From Pseudonocardia cypriaca (GTDB lineage: Bacteria; Actinomycetota; Actinomycetes; Mycobacteriales; Pseudonocardiaceae), in NCBI RefSeq assembly GCF_006717045.1, contig NZ_VFPH01000002.1:930001-994000 (forward strand): a stretch of 64,000 nucleotides of DNA, written 5' to 3'. The notes under the pieces were generated by a model that worked only from the letters and a program-made list of their open reading frames with translations, searched no databases and was not told where the DNA came from. Within the stretch, counting starts at the first letter, position 1. Each line of letters starts with the position of its first letter. The position numbers and the translations under genes are program-made. Below are positions 23,431-31,935 of the stretch, one piece after another.

Positions 23431-24546
23431 GTGCGAGCGCCGACACTGACCGATGGGGTGGTGACCCTGCGGGCCCACACCGCCGCCGACGTGGACGGCC
23501 TGCTGGCGTTCGCCCGGGATCCGGAGACCGCCCGCTGGACGCGCGTCCCGCAGCCCTACGGCCCGGCCGACGCGCGGCGGTGGATCGAGGAGACGGTTCC
23601 CGCGGGGTGGCGCGACGGCACCGCGGCACGCTGGGTGGTGGAGGCGGACGGACGGTTCGCCGGCAGCGTGGAAGTCCACCGTGGCACGCCACCGTTCGTC
23701 GGTTTCGGGCTCGTCCCGGCGGCGCGCGGGCGCGGTCTCATGTCGATGGCGCTGCGGCTGGTGGCCCGCTGGGCGTTCGAGCAGGCCGGGCTGCCGGTGC
23801 TGCACTGGTGGGCGCACGCAGGCAACCTCGCGTCGTGGCGGGTGGCGCACGCCTGCGGCTTCACGTTCGAGGGCACCCGGCGTATGGCCCTGCCCCGCCG
23901 CGACGGCCTGGTCGACGGCTGGTTCGCCTCCCTCACCCCGGACGAGGACATGACGCCCCGCACCACCTGGTGGCCGGTGCACGAGCTCGTGGGCGAGCGG
24001 GTGCGGCTGCGCCCGCACACCGATGCGGACGTGCCGCGCATCGTCGAGGCGTGCACGGACCCGCGTACCCGGCACTGGCTGGCCACCCTGCCGCACCCGT
24101 ACACCGAGGCCACCGCGCGCGACTTCGTGCTCGGCTGCCGGCTCGGCGAGTCGCTCGGGCAGAAGGTCACGTGGGCGGTCGCCGACCCCGCCGACGACCG
24201 GCTGCTCGCCAACATCTCCATCTTCCGGCTCGACGACCCGATGAACCCCACCGGCGGGGAGATCGGCTACTGGGCCCACCCGGACGCGCGCGGGCGTGGC
24301 GTCGTCGGCGAGGCCGTCGACCTCGTCGTCGCACACGCGTTCACGCCTGCGGACGAGGGCGGGCTCGGCCGCAACCGCCTGCAGATCGGAGCATCCCGGG
24401 ACAACCGGGCGAGCCGGCGCGTGGCCGAGCAGGCGGGATTCGCCCTGGTCGGGGAGGTGCACCAGGATGGCGTCGTCGGCGTCGGCGCGGACCGCACGCT
24501 CGACGACGGTGTCTGGTACGAGCTGCTGGCACCCCGGACGTCCTGA
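23431..24546 (+). CDS. Protein with two tandem GNAT acetyltransferase domains
   Basis: 371 residues made of two RimJ/RimL-type GNAT domains. Domain 1 (about 8-170): LRAHTAADVDGLLAF, GFGLVPAARGRGLMSMALRL (acetyl-CoA loop), WRVAHACGFTFEG. Domain 2 (about 190-368): VRLRPHTDADVPRIVEAC, IGYWAHPDARGRGVVGEAV, NRASRRVAEQAGFALVGE. Both CoA loops (R/QxxGxG/A-like) look intact. Such double domains acetylate amines of proteins or small molecules; the acceptor is unknown. Start GTG 23431. Confidence 0.85.
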   Translation: MRAPTLTDGVVTLRAHTAADVDGLLAFARDPETARWTRVPQPYGPADARRWIEETVPAGWRDGTAARWVVEADGRFAGSVEVHRGTPPFVGFGLVPAARGRGLMSMALRLVARWAFEQAGLPVLHWWAHAGNLASWRVAHACGFTFEGTRRMALPRRDGLVDGWFASLTPDEDMTPRTTWWPVHELVGERVRLRPHTDADVPRIVEACTDPRTRHWLATLPHPYTEATARDFVLGCRLGESLGQKVTWAVADPADDRLLANISIFRLDDPMNPTGGEIGYWAHPDARGRGVVGEAVDLVVAHAFTPADEGGLGRNRLQIGASRDNRASRRVAEQAGFALVGEVHQDGVVGVGADRTLDDGVWYELLAPRTS

Positions 24547-24625
24547 CGGTCGGGCCGGCTTCGCCGGGGATTTCGGTGGCGCCACCCGACTGCCGATCAC
24601 GCCGCCCGGAGCGCCACTACGACCG

Positions 24626-24695
24626 ACTTCACACACCCAGCACCCACTTCGCACAGAGCCGGCCCTGTGTGAAGCGGACACTGGGTGTGCGAAGT
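24626..24695. repeat. Nested palindrome between convergent GNAT and SBP genes
   Basis: An outer 15-base arm (24626-24640) pairs with 24681-24695 with one mismatch. Inside it, CTTCGCACAG (about 24647-24656) pairs with CTGTGTGAAG (24664-24673) with one wobble. It lies in the 216-base gap between convergent genes, so it can serve as a bidirectional terminator. The nested CACAC/GTGTG design recalls the repeats at 46484 and 47545. I see nothing else in this gap. Confidence 0.65.
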
Positions 24696-24762
24696 GACCA
24701 TCCGCGGGCAGAGGGCAGCCCCGTGGCCGAGCGCGCCGTCGGCACCCCGGAGACCGACGCGG

Positions 24763-25902
24763 CTATGCCCCACCGGGGTTGAGCGTGACCTGGAGGGGCT
24801 GGTAGCCCGTGCCGGTGACGTCGACGCCCTCGCCCTTCAGCTGGTCGAGGGCCCGCTGGACGTAGGTGTTGGTGTGGGCCTCGGGGTCCGGGTCGCGGGT
24901 GAGCACCGTCTGCCCGTCGGCGTTGACGGCGGTGCGGGCCACCTGCACGGTCTGCGCCCACGCGGCCTCGTCGATCAGGCCCGCGCCCGCCGGGGCCGGC
25001 CAGATCAGCTTGTTCACCTCGTTGACCTGCCACAGCTGGTGGCTGGCGCCGAGCGTGGAGCCGGCGGCGACGATCATGTCCCGGCAGGACTCGACGTTGT
25101 CCCGGCAGTAGGCCCAGCCCTCGAGGGAACCGGCGATGAACCGGGTGGTGAGGTCCTGGTACGCCGGGTCCTGCAGGCGCTCGGTGCTCGCCCAGATCGC
25201 GTCCTGGAGCATCGCGGTGCCGGTCTCGTTCCAGTCGATCACGGAGAAGTCACTGGGCTGGTAGAGCTGCCCGGTGGCCGGGTTGGTGGCCTCCAGCACC
25301 TGCGCGTACTCGTTGTACGACATCGCCTGGGCGGCGTCGATCTCCCCGGACAGCAGCGCCTGCATGTCGAACTGCTGCTGCACGAGCGTGACGTCCGTGG
25401 CCGGCGTGAGCCCGGCCTTCGTCATCCCGGCGAACAGCTCGAACTCGTTGCCGAAGCCCCAGTTGCCGACCTTCTTGCCCCTGAGGTCGGCCGCTGACCT
25501 GATCCCCTTGTCCGCGAAGGACACCTGGTAGGTGCCCGACTTCTGGAAGACCTGGGCGACGTCGGTGATCCCGGCGCCCTGTTCACGCGACGCGAGCGCC
25601 TTGGGCACCCAGGCGATGGCGAAGTCGGCCTGGCCCTGCGCGAGCACGGTCTGCGGGACGATGTCGACCCCGCCCTCCAAGATCTGCACGTCCAGCCCGC
25701 GCTCGGCGTAGAAGCCCTGCTCGACGGCCGCGATGTAGCCGGCGAACTGGCCCTGCTTGAACCACTGCAGCTGCAGCCGCACCTGCTGCGGGCCCTCAGC
25801 GGGTGGGGCGCTGCCGCCGCCCTGCGGCGTGACGCTGCAGGCGGTGACCGCCACGAGGAACGCAGCCACGAGTGCGAGGCGGCGGAAGGCGGAGCGAGGC
25901 AT
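24763..25902 (-). CDS. NMT1/THI5-type ABC substrate-binding lipoprotein
   Basis: 379 residues. Signal peptide MPRSAFRRLALVAAFLVAV with lipobox VTAC (cysteine 22). The mature protein is an NMT1/THI5-like type II binding fold: LQLQWFKQGQFAGYIAAVEQGFYAERGLDV, VPQTVLAQGQADFAIAW, then DLRGKKVGNWGFGNEFELF and WNETGTAMLQDAIWAS. This branch binds thiamine-pyrimidine precursors, riboflavin (RibY) or sulfonates. The QWFKQGQFAGY motif points to pyrimidine/flavin-type binders rather than SsuA. Last gene of a four-gene operon, 15 bases after a permease gene. Confidence 0.85.
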   Translation of the reverse strand: MPRSAFRRLALVAAFLVAVTACSVTPQGGGSAPPAEGPQQVRLQLQWFKQGQFAGYIAAVEQGFYAERGLDVQILEGGVDIVPQTVLAQGQADFAIAWVPKALASREQGAGITDVAQVFQKSGTYQVSFADKGIRSAADLRGKKVGNWGFGNEFELFAGMTKAGLTPATDVTLVQQQFDMQALLSGEIDAAQAMSYNEYAQVLEATNPATGQLYQPSDFSVIDWNETGTAMLQDAIWASTERLQDPAYQDLTTRFIAGSLEGWAYCRDNVESCRDMIVAAGSTLGASHQLWQVNEVNKLIWPAPAGAGLIDEAAWAQTVQVARTAVNADGQTVLTRDPDPEAHTNTYVQRALDQLKGEGVDVTGTGYQPLQVTLNPGGA

Positions 25903-25917
25903 GGGGACCTCCGGGGT

Positions 25918-26727
25918 TCAGGCGGTTCGACCGCGGGTCACCAGGCGCTCGATGAGCAGCCCGGCAAAGTGGAACAGCAGCCCCAGTGCGATCGAGGCGG
26001 CGACGAAGGCCCACGCACGCGCGTAGGCGGTGTTGGCGGCGGCCGCGGTGATGCGGCTGCCCAGCCCGTTCTGCAGGCCGCCGAAGTACTCGGCGACGAT
26101 CGACGCGATCACCGACGCCGGGGCGGCGAGCCGCAGCCCCGTCATGATGTACGGAACGGCACCGGGCAGCCGGACGAACCGGGCGTGCTGCCACGGGGTG
26201 GCGGCGAGCGCCGTCATGAGCTCGGCGTGCACCGGCAGCACCTGCCGCAGCCCGCGGGCGGTCGCGACGAAGACCGGCACCGTGACCACCACCGCCACGA
26301 CCAGCCTGCGCGGTGTCTCGGTGGCCGAGCCGTACATCGTGGTGAACACGGGCGCGAGCGCGACGATCGGCACGGCGCTCGCGGCCAGCACGATCGGGGT
26401 GGCCAGCTCGCCGAAGATCCGCGACCGGGCGGCCAGCAGCGCCAGCGCGACGCCGAGCACGAACCCGGCCACGAGGCCGGCGAGCGCGTTGCCGCCCGTG
26501 ACGGCGGTCGTGGAGAGGAGCACCGGGAACTGGGCGCCGATCTGCTCGGCGATCGCGCTCGGTGCGGGGAGCAGGAACGCCGGCACCCGGGCGACCCGGA
26601 CCACCAGCTCCCACAGCACCAGCACGCCCACCCCGAACGCGACCGGCGGCCACACGTTCCCGAACCCGCGCGGGCCCCGCCGCGGGCCGGCGTCGACCCC
26701 GGTCGCGCCGGGCACGGCCCGCGTCAC
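25918..26727 (-). CDS. ABC transporter permease (NMT1-type importer), second permease
   Basis: 269 residues with about six membrane spans, BPD_transp_1 family. VPAFLLPAPSAIAEQI near the N-terminus and the coupling loop ELMTALAATPWQHARFVRLPGAVPYIMTGLRLAAPASVIASIVAEYFG are typical of SsuC/ThiX-type permeases. GTG 26727 overlaps the ATPase stop (GTGA). It forms a probable heterodimer with the permease at 27482-28351. Confidence 0.9.
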   Translation of the reverse strand: MTRAVPGATGVDAGPRRGPRGFGNVWPPVAFGVGVLVLWELVVRVARVPAFLLPAPSAIAEQIGAQFPVLLSTTAVTGGNALAGLVAGFVLGVALALLAARSRIFGELATPIVLAASAVPIVALAPVFTTMYGSATETPRRLVVAVVVTVPVFVATARGLRQVLPVHAELMTALAATPWQHARFVRLPGAVPYIMTGLRLAAPASVIASIVAEYFGGLQNGLGSRITAAAANTAYARAWAFVAASIALGLLFHFAGLLIERLVTRGRTA

Positions 26728-27485
26728 GGGTGCCCCTTGCGCAGCGCCTCGCGCACGGCCGTGATCGCGGCGAAGAACGCGCTCGACTCGCGGACGTCGT
26801 CGACGTCCTGGTCGGCGCCGGGCCGTTCCCCCTTGACCACCTCGGTGATCCGGCCGGGGCGCGGCGACATCACGACCACGCGGTCGGACAGCACGACGGC
26901 CTCGGGGATGGAGTGCGTGACGAACAGGACGGCGGCCTCGGTCTCGCGGGCGATGCGCAGCAGCTCGGCCTGCATCCGCTCGCGCGTCATCTCGTCCAGC
27001 GCGCCGAACGGCTCGTCCATCAGCAGGAGCCGGGGGCTGGGCGCGAGCGCGCGGGCGATCGCCACGCGCTGTTGCATGCCACCGGACAGCTCGCTCGGCC
27101 GGGACCCGGCGAAGTCGGCGAGCCCGACCAGCTCCAGCAGCTCCGCGGCCCTCGCCCGGCGCTTCGCCTTGTCGACCCCGTGGACGTGCAGGGGCAGCTC
27201 GACGTTCTCGACGACGCTGCGCCACTCCAGCAGGCCTGCCTGCTGGAAGGCGATCCCGTAGTCCTGGTCGAGCCGCGCCTGGTGGGGGGTCTTGCCGCCC
27301 ACCTGCACGGTGCCCGAAGTGGGGTGCTCCAGGTCGGCCACCACGCGCAGGAGCGTGGACTTGCCGCACCCGGAGGGCCCGATCAGCGAGACGAACTCGC
27401 CCGCGCCCATCTCCAGGTCGATGCCGTCGAGCGCATGGACGTCACCGAAGCGCTTCTGCACGGCGGAGAGCAGCACGGCGGTCAT
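26724..27485 (-). CDS. ABC transporter ATPase (SsuB/ThiZ type)
   Basis: 253 residues. Walker A GPSGCGKST (about 35-43), Q-loop FQQAGLLEWRSV, signature LSGGMQQR, Walker B RLLLMDEPFGALD and switch histidine in VTHSIPEA. Close to the SsuB/TauB/ThiZ group. Its ATG overlaps the stop of the upstream permease (ATGA). The His/Val-rich HVHGVDKAKRRARAAELLELV segment is the family's helical subdomain. Confidence 0.93.
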   Translation of the reverse strand: MTAVLLSAVQKRFGDVHALDGIDLEMGAGEFVSLIGPSGCGKSTLLRVVADLEHPTSGTVQVGGKTPHQARLDQDYGIAFQQAGLLEWRSVVENVELPLHVHGVDKAKRRARAAELLELVGLADFAGSRPSELSGGMQQRVAIARALAPSPRLLLMDEPFGALDEMTRERMQAELLRIARETEAAVLFVTHSIPEAVVLSDRVVVMSPRPGRITEVVKGERPGADQDVDDVRESSAFFAAITAVREALRKGHP

Positions 27486-28351
27486 CGGACACTCCCCCGG
27501 TAGCGGCGCAGGCCGACGTCCAGCAGGCCGACCGCGCCCGCGGCGAGCAGCCCGAGCGCGGCGGCGCCGAGGATCGCGGTGTAGAGGCGCGACGGGTCGC
27601 CGGTGGCGGACTGCGCGTACTCGATGATCAGGCGGCCGATCCCGCCGCGGGTGCCGGTGGAGATCTCCGCGACGATCGCCCCGACCACCGCCGCGGCGGC
27701 CGCGAGCCGCACCGCGGGGAGCAGGAACGGCACCGACGCGGGCAGCCGCAGCCGCAGCAGCGTGGTCCACCAGCCGGCCGCGAGGGTGCGGAACAGCTCG
27801 ACGTCGGCCTTCGCAGGCGCGTTCAGGCCGCGGAGCATCCCGACCGCCACCGGGAAGAACGCCAGGTACGACGAGATCACCATGACGCTCGCCCACGGCT
27901 GCCACGACCACCCCATGATCGCGATCTTGCCGCCCCACCCGGCGACGAGCGGGGCGATCGCGATCAGCGGCACCGTCTGCGACGCGACGACGTAGGGCAG
28001 GGCCGCGCGCTCCAGCAGCGCGAACCGCTGCATGGCCAGTGCCAGCAGCATCCCGAGCACCCCGCCGAGCACCAGCCCGCCCAGCGCGAGACCGAGGGTG
28101 AACAACGCCCCGGACGCCACGGCCGTCCCGACCGTGCGCGTGGCGGCCGCGCCCGCCACCTCCGGCTCGAAGAGCCGCCCGAGCACCGTCCAGACGTGCG
28201 GCATGGCCGAGTCGTCGGCGCGGGGCAGGATCCGGGTGTCGCCGATCAGCACGCCGTTGTCGGGCAGCAGGAGCTTGGCCAGCTCCCACAGCACCACCAG
28301 CAGCACGAACGCCACCACCGTGGCGACCACCGTGCGTGCCCGACCGACCAT
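27482..28351 (-). CDS. ABC transporter permease (NMT1-type importer), first permease
   Basis: 289 residues, first gene of the operon. About six spans; a 45-residue periplasmic insert after the first span (GVLIGDTRILPRADDSAMPHVWTV region) is longer than in SsuC. Coupling loop AKADVELFRTLAAGWWTTLLRLRLPASVPFLLPAVRLAAAAAVVGAIVAEI. GGGAGAG lies 5 bases before ATG 28351. The 89 bases upstream to the debranching-type gene hold its promoter; I see no THI-box or RFN-type riboswitch there. Confidence 0.9.
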   Translation of the reverse strand: MVGRARTVVATVVAFVLLVVLWELAKLLLPDNGVLIGDTRILPRADDSAMPHVWTVLGRLFEPEVAGAAATRTVGTAVASGALFTLGLALGGLVLGGVLGMLLALAMQRFALLERAALPYVVASQTVPLIAIAPLVAGWGGKIAIMGWSWQPWASVMVISSYLAFFPVAVGMLRGLNAPAKADVELFRTLAAGWWTTLLRLRLPASVPFLLPAVRLAAAAAVVGAIVAEISTGTRGGIGRLIIEYAQSATGDPSRLYTAILGAAALGLLAAGAVGLLDVGLRRYRGSVR

Positions 28352-28440
28352 CCGCTCTCCCTCTCGTGACCGGGTGATCCTCTGAGCAGGGGATGACGGT
28401 AGCGTTACGAACGCGTTCCCAATAGGCCATGCACTCCGGG

Positions 28441-30570
28441 TCAGCCGCTGGTGCCGGACCGTGTCCAGCCGTCCGGGAGGCCCTCGACGGTGGCCTCGCC
28501 GCCCGTCGCGGTGATGTCCGCGGTCACCGGCCCGAGGCGCAGCTGGCGCAGCCGCAGCCGTCCCCACCTGGGCGGCAGGTGCGGTGCCACGGTCAGCGTG
28601 CGGTGCGGGACGTGCGGCTGCAGCCCGAGGAACGCCCGCACCAGCAGCAGCGGCGCCGCAGCCGCCCATGCCTGCGGCGAGCAGGACGTCGGGTACGGCA
28701 CCGGCGGGCTGAAGCCGGACCGCGAGAAACCGCAGTACAGCTCCGGCAGCCGCCCGCCGAACGCGGCCGCCGCGTCGAGCAGCCCGTCGGCGAGCCGCTG
28801 CGCGAGCTCCACCGCGCCGGGCACGTGCGCGTAACGCAGCAGGCCCGCGACGGCGATCGCGGTGTCGTGCGGCCAGACCGAGCCGTTGTGGTAGCTCATC
28901 GGGTTGTAGGCGCCCATGGACGTGGCGAGGGTCCGCAGGCCGAACCCGCTGTCCATCTCCGGCCCGCCGAGGCGCTCCACGAGCACGGCGGCGTGCTCGT
29001 CGCTCGCGATACCCGACCACAGGCAGTGCGCCGCGTTGCTGGTCAACGCATCGACCGGGGCCTTGTCCCCGTCGAGCGCGACGGCGTACCAGCCGCGCTC
29101 GGCGAGCCAGAACGCCTCGGCGAACCGCTTGCGCAGCTCCTCGGCCCGCTCGCGGTGGCCCGCGGCGGCAGCCGGATCCCCGAGTGCCTCGGTGAGCTCG
29201 GCGAACGCGAGACGGGCCGCATAGGCGTATCCCTGCACCTCGCAGAGCGCGATCGGGCCCTCGGCGAGGCGGCCGCGGGCGTCGTTGATCCCGTCGAAGC
29301 TGTCCTTCCAGCCCTGGTTGACCAGGCCGCGGTCGGTCCCCCGGCGGTACTCGACGAACCCGTCACCGTCGCGGTCGCCGTACTCGTCGATCCACCGCAC
29401 CGCCGCCTCGGCGGCGGGGAGCAGCGCGCGGACCATCGCCTCGTCGGCACCCCAGCGCCAGCACTCGGCGAGCAGCATCACGAACAGCGGGGTGGCGTCG
29501 GCGGTGCCGTAGTAGTGGTTGCCGCCGAGCACGCGCGCGCTGTCCGGGCCCATGCGCAGCTCGTGCAGGATCCGGCCCGGCTCCTCTTCGGTGAACGGAT
29601 CGACCTCGCGGCCCTGCAGCTCGGCGAGCGTCTGCAGGGTGCCGAGCGCGAGCCCGACGTCCAGCGGCAGGGCCATCCAGGCCGTGAGCAGGCTGTCGCG
29701 CCCGAACAGCGTCATGAACCACGGCGCGCCCGCGGCGACGAACGGCCTGCCGCCGCGGGCGGGGTCGTGGATCTGGAGTGCGCCGAGGTCGCTCTCGGTG
29801 CGCCGCAGCACCGCGGTGAGGGCCGGGTCGTCGACCTCGACCTCGGTGCTGGCGCTGCGCCACGCCTCGATCTTGCGCGCCGGGCCGGTGCTCTCGGCCA
29901 GCTCGCCGCGCCGGAACTGCGGCTCGACCAACCGCCCGGCGAGCGTCGGCTGCACCATGATCTCGGTGGTCCAGCGCCCGCCGGCGGGCACGACCACCCG
30001 CCAGGTCAGCGCGCCCGGGACGACCTCGGGCTCGGCCGACGCGCTGACCGACAGCCCTCGGATCCCATCGGAGCGGTCGCGCAGCAGCAGCTCGGTGCCG
30101 GCGGCGGTCGCGTCCGCCCCACCGGCCGCCGCCCGGCCCTCCTTGACGGCGAACAGGTCGGCGAAGTCGGCCTCGACCCGCAGCTCGAGCCCGACGGCGG
30201 TGGCCTCCCGGCCCAGGTTCTCGAGTGTGATCGTCTCCCGCAGACCGTCGCCCACGAGCCGCTCGCGCACCACGAGCAGCGTGCTGTCGGCCTGCCCCGG
30301 TTTCGGTGGGCGGCGCAGGACGAACCGGGCCGTGAACGCCTCCGGCGTGATCACCGAGAGCGCGTGCGGCACCCGGCCGTCCAGCCGCAGCTCCCACCGC
30401 GACAGCATCCGGGCGTCGCGGAAGAAGAACCCGTGCGTGGTGCCGGAGCGGACGTCGCCCGCGCCGTCGGACAGGCAGAACGTGCTGCCCTCGACGAGGG
30501 AGACCGTGCCGCCCGCATCGGTGATCAGCGCGGGTTCACCGGCGTTGAGGGCGGCGGGCGCCTCGCTCAC
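28441..30570 (-). CDS. Glycogen-debranching-type (amylo-alpha-1,6-glucosidase-like) glycoside hydrolase
   Basis: 709 residues. The N-terminal GDE_N_bis domain (about 15-220) has SLVEGSTFCLSD and HGFFFRDARMLSRWELRLDG. The catalytic (alpha/alpha)6 barrel (about 270-680) has PWFMTLFGRDSLLTAWMALP, DGFVEYRRGTDRGLVNQGWKDS, MSYHNGSVWPHDTAIAVAGL and YPTSCSPQAWAAAAPLLL. Acidic residues in the GRDS and NQGWKDS blocks match the catalytic region of the MGH1/GH63-like families. Probable hydrolysis of alpha-glucosidic linkages in a glucan or glycoside. GTG start overlaps the glycosyltransferase stop (GTGA), so both are one CIRCE-preceded operon. Confidence 0.88.
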   Translation of the reverse strand: MSEAPAALNAGEPALITDAGGTVSLVEGSTFCLSDGAGDVRSGTTHGFFFRDARMLSRWELRLDGRVPHALSVITPEAFTARFVLRRPPKPGQADSTLLVVRERLVGDGLRETITLENLGREATAVGLELRVEADFADLFAVKEGRAAAGGADATAAGTELLLRDRSDGIRGLSVSASAEPEVVPGALTWRVVVPAGGRWTTEIMVQPTLAGRLVEPQFRRGELAESTGPARKIEAWRSASTEVEVDDPALTAVLRRTESDLGALQIHDPARGGRPFVAAGAPWFMTLFGRDSLLTAWMALPLDVGLALGTLQTLAELQGREVDPFTEEEPGRILHELRMGPDSARVLGGNHYYGTADATPLFVMLLAECWRWGADEAMVRALLPAAEAAVRWIDEYGDRDGDGFVEYRRGTDRGLVNQGWKDSFDGINDARGRLAEGPIALCEVQGYAYAARLAFAELTEALGDPAAAAGHRERAEELRKRFAEAFWLAERGWYAVALDGDKAPVDALTSNAAHCLWSGIASDEHAAVLVERLGGPEMDSGFGLRTLATSMGAYNPMSYHNGSVWPHDTAIAVAGLLRYAHVPGAVELAQRLADGLLDAAAAFGGRLPELYCGFSRSGFSPPVPYPTSCSPQAWAAAAPLLLVRAFLGLQPHVPHRTLTVAPHLPPRWGRLRLRQLRLGPVTADITATGGEATVEGLPDGWTRSGTSG

Positions 30571-31835
30571 GACCGGCCGCCGGAGACCGGGACGGCGGGA
30601 CCGTCGTGGTCGTCGTTCCCGTAGTCATCGCGGTCGGACAGCGCGGAACCGAGCGAGTCGAGGTCCGAGTCGAGCGCCGGGTAGTCGCGGCGCAGCAGGT
30701 CGAGCGAGCTGCGCACGCCCGCCGCGGTGGCCCGCTCGGCGCCCAGCGCCCTGCGGTAGGCCGTCTCGTACCCGGCGGCGAGCCCGTCGACGTCGAAGTG
30801 CTCGGCGACGTGGCGCCGGCAGTCGGCCGGCGAGATCGCGCGCACGTCGTCGAGGGCCTGGACGAGGTCGGCGGGGTCGTCGCGCACGATGCCGGTGACG
30901 CCGTCGACGACCACCTCGGGCACGGCGCCGGATCCCAGTGCCACCACGGGGGTGCCGCACGCCATCGCCTCGATCATGACCATCCCGAACGGCTCCTCCC
31001 ACTGGATCGGGAAGAGCAGGCAGCGCGCGTTCGCGAGCAGCTCCCGCTTGGCGGTGGCGTCGGCGACGCCGAACACGTGGTCGCGCTCGGTCAGCCGCGG
31101 GCGCACCTCGCGGTCGAAGTACTCCTTCTCGATCGGCTCCGCACACTTGCCGGCGAGCACCAGGCGCAGGCCGGCGGCGTGCGCGGCGTCCAGGGCCAGG
31201 TGAGGGCCCTTGTCCGGGTGGAACCGGCCGAGGAAGAGCGCGTAGTCGTCCTTGCGCTCCCGGAACGGCCAGTCGGCGAGGCGCAGCGCGTTGTGCACCG
31301 TGGCCGTCCAGTTCAGCTCGGGGGCCAGCGCGCGCTGGCGGTCGCTGATCGCCACCAGGTGCACGTCGTCGCCGAGCTCCCGGTAGTAGCGACGCAGGTC
31401 GTCGTCCACCGGGCCGTGGACGGTGACCACGGTGGGCAGTCCGAGGCCCGCGTACGCGGGGGCGTTGAGCGGGCCCGCGAACGTGTGGTCGTGCACGACG
31501 TCGACGGAGCCGGTGAGGGCGAGGCGCTCAACTGCGCGGCGGGTGGCGATGGCGTGCATGACCTCGGGGTACGGCTCGCCGAGGCGCTCGGGCACGGTGC
31601 GCTCCCACAGCGGGACGAAGCGGGCGGCCGTCCCCGGCTTCCCGGCGCCGATGACGGTGACCGTGTGCCCGCGGACGACGAGGGCGTCGGCCAGGTCGGC
31701 GACGACGGCCTCGACCCCGCCGTACGCGGCGGGCGGGACGTCGAAGTAGGGCGGGGCGACCAGTGCGACCCGCAGCGGGCGGGCGGTGGGGAGAGGACGA
31801 TCGAGGGTGGCACCAGCGGACGGCACCCGGTTCAA
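30567..31835 (-). CDS. GT4-family glycosyltransferase
   Basis: 422 residues, GT-B fold. N-terminal PYFDVPPAAYGGVEAVVADLADALVVRGHTVTV (GGxE loop), DVVHDHTFAGPLNA, FLGRFHPDKGPHLALDAA, and the C-terminal nucleotide-sugar site FPIQWEEPFGMVMIEAMACGTPVVALGSGAVPEVV with the E-x7-E pair. It adds a sugar from an activated donor; acceptor unknown. TTG 31835 follows GGGAGGAAG at 5 bases and is preferred; GTG 31826 is the alternative. The C-terminal 60 residues are acidic (DRDDYGNDDHDGP). A CIRCE lies 34-60 bases upstream. Confidence 0.88.
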   Translation of the reverse strand: MNRVPSAGATLDRPLPTARPLRVALVAPPYFDVPPAAYGGVEAVVADLADALVVRGHTVTVIGAGKPGTAARFVPLWERTVPERLGEPYPEVMHAIATRRAVERLALTGSVDVVHDHTFAGPLNAPAYAGLGLPTVVTVHGPVDDDLRRYYRELGDDVHLVAISDRQRALAPELNWTATVHNALRLADWPFRERKDDYALFLGRFHPDKGPHLALDAAHAAGLRLVLAGKCAEPIEKEYFDREVRPRLTERDHVFGVADATAKRELLANARCLLFPIQWEEPFGMVMIEAMACGTPVVALGSGAVPEVVVDGVTGIVRDDPADLVQALDDVRAISPADCRRHVAEHFDVDGLAAGYETAYRRALGAERATAAGVRSSLDLLRRDYPALDSDLDSLGSALSDRDDYGNDDHDGPAVPVSGGRS

Positions 31836-31856
31836 GGCTTCCTCCCGAATCTTCCG

Positions 31857-31866
31857 GAACCGGTTC
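31857..31866. promoter_or_regulatory. GAACCGGTTC palindrome beside the CIRCE
   Basis: A perfect 10-bp palindrome, 2 bases from the CIRCE on the side of the glycosyltransferase start. A second operator half is possible; no known factor is assigned. Confidence 0.3.
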
Positions 31867-31868
31867 GA

Positions 31869-31895
31869 GTAGCACTCTCTGGTCAAGAGTGCTAA
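31869..31895. promoter_or_regulatory. CIRCE element (HrcA operator)
   Basis: TAGCACTC - nine bases - GAGTGCTAA (31870-31877 and 31887-31895), matching the classical CIRCE TTAGCACTC-N9-GAGTGCTAA at 17 of 18 arm positions with the exact spacer length. The spacer read on the minus strand is TTGACCAGA, which includes a good -35 hexamer. It sits upstream of the glycosyltransferase-debranching operon, and no chaperone gene is near. Confidence 0.8.
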
Positions 31896-31935
31896 CAACC
31901 GCCGCCCTCCCGATCAAGGTGATCCACGCCACGGG

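Noticed and set aside
28352..28440. Thiamine or flavin riboswitch upstream of the NMT1-type importer
   Set aside because: The gap is only 89 bases and none of the conserved THI-box or RFN words is visible.
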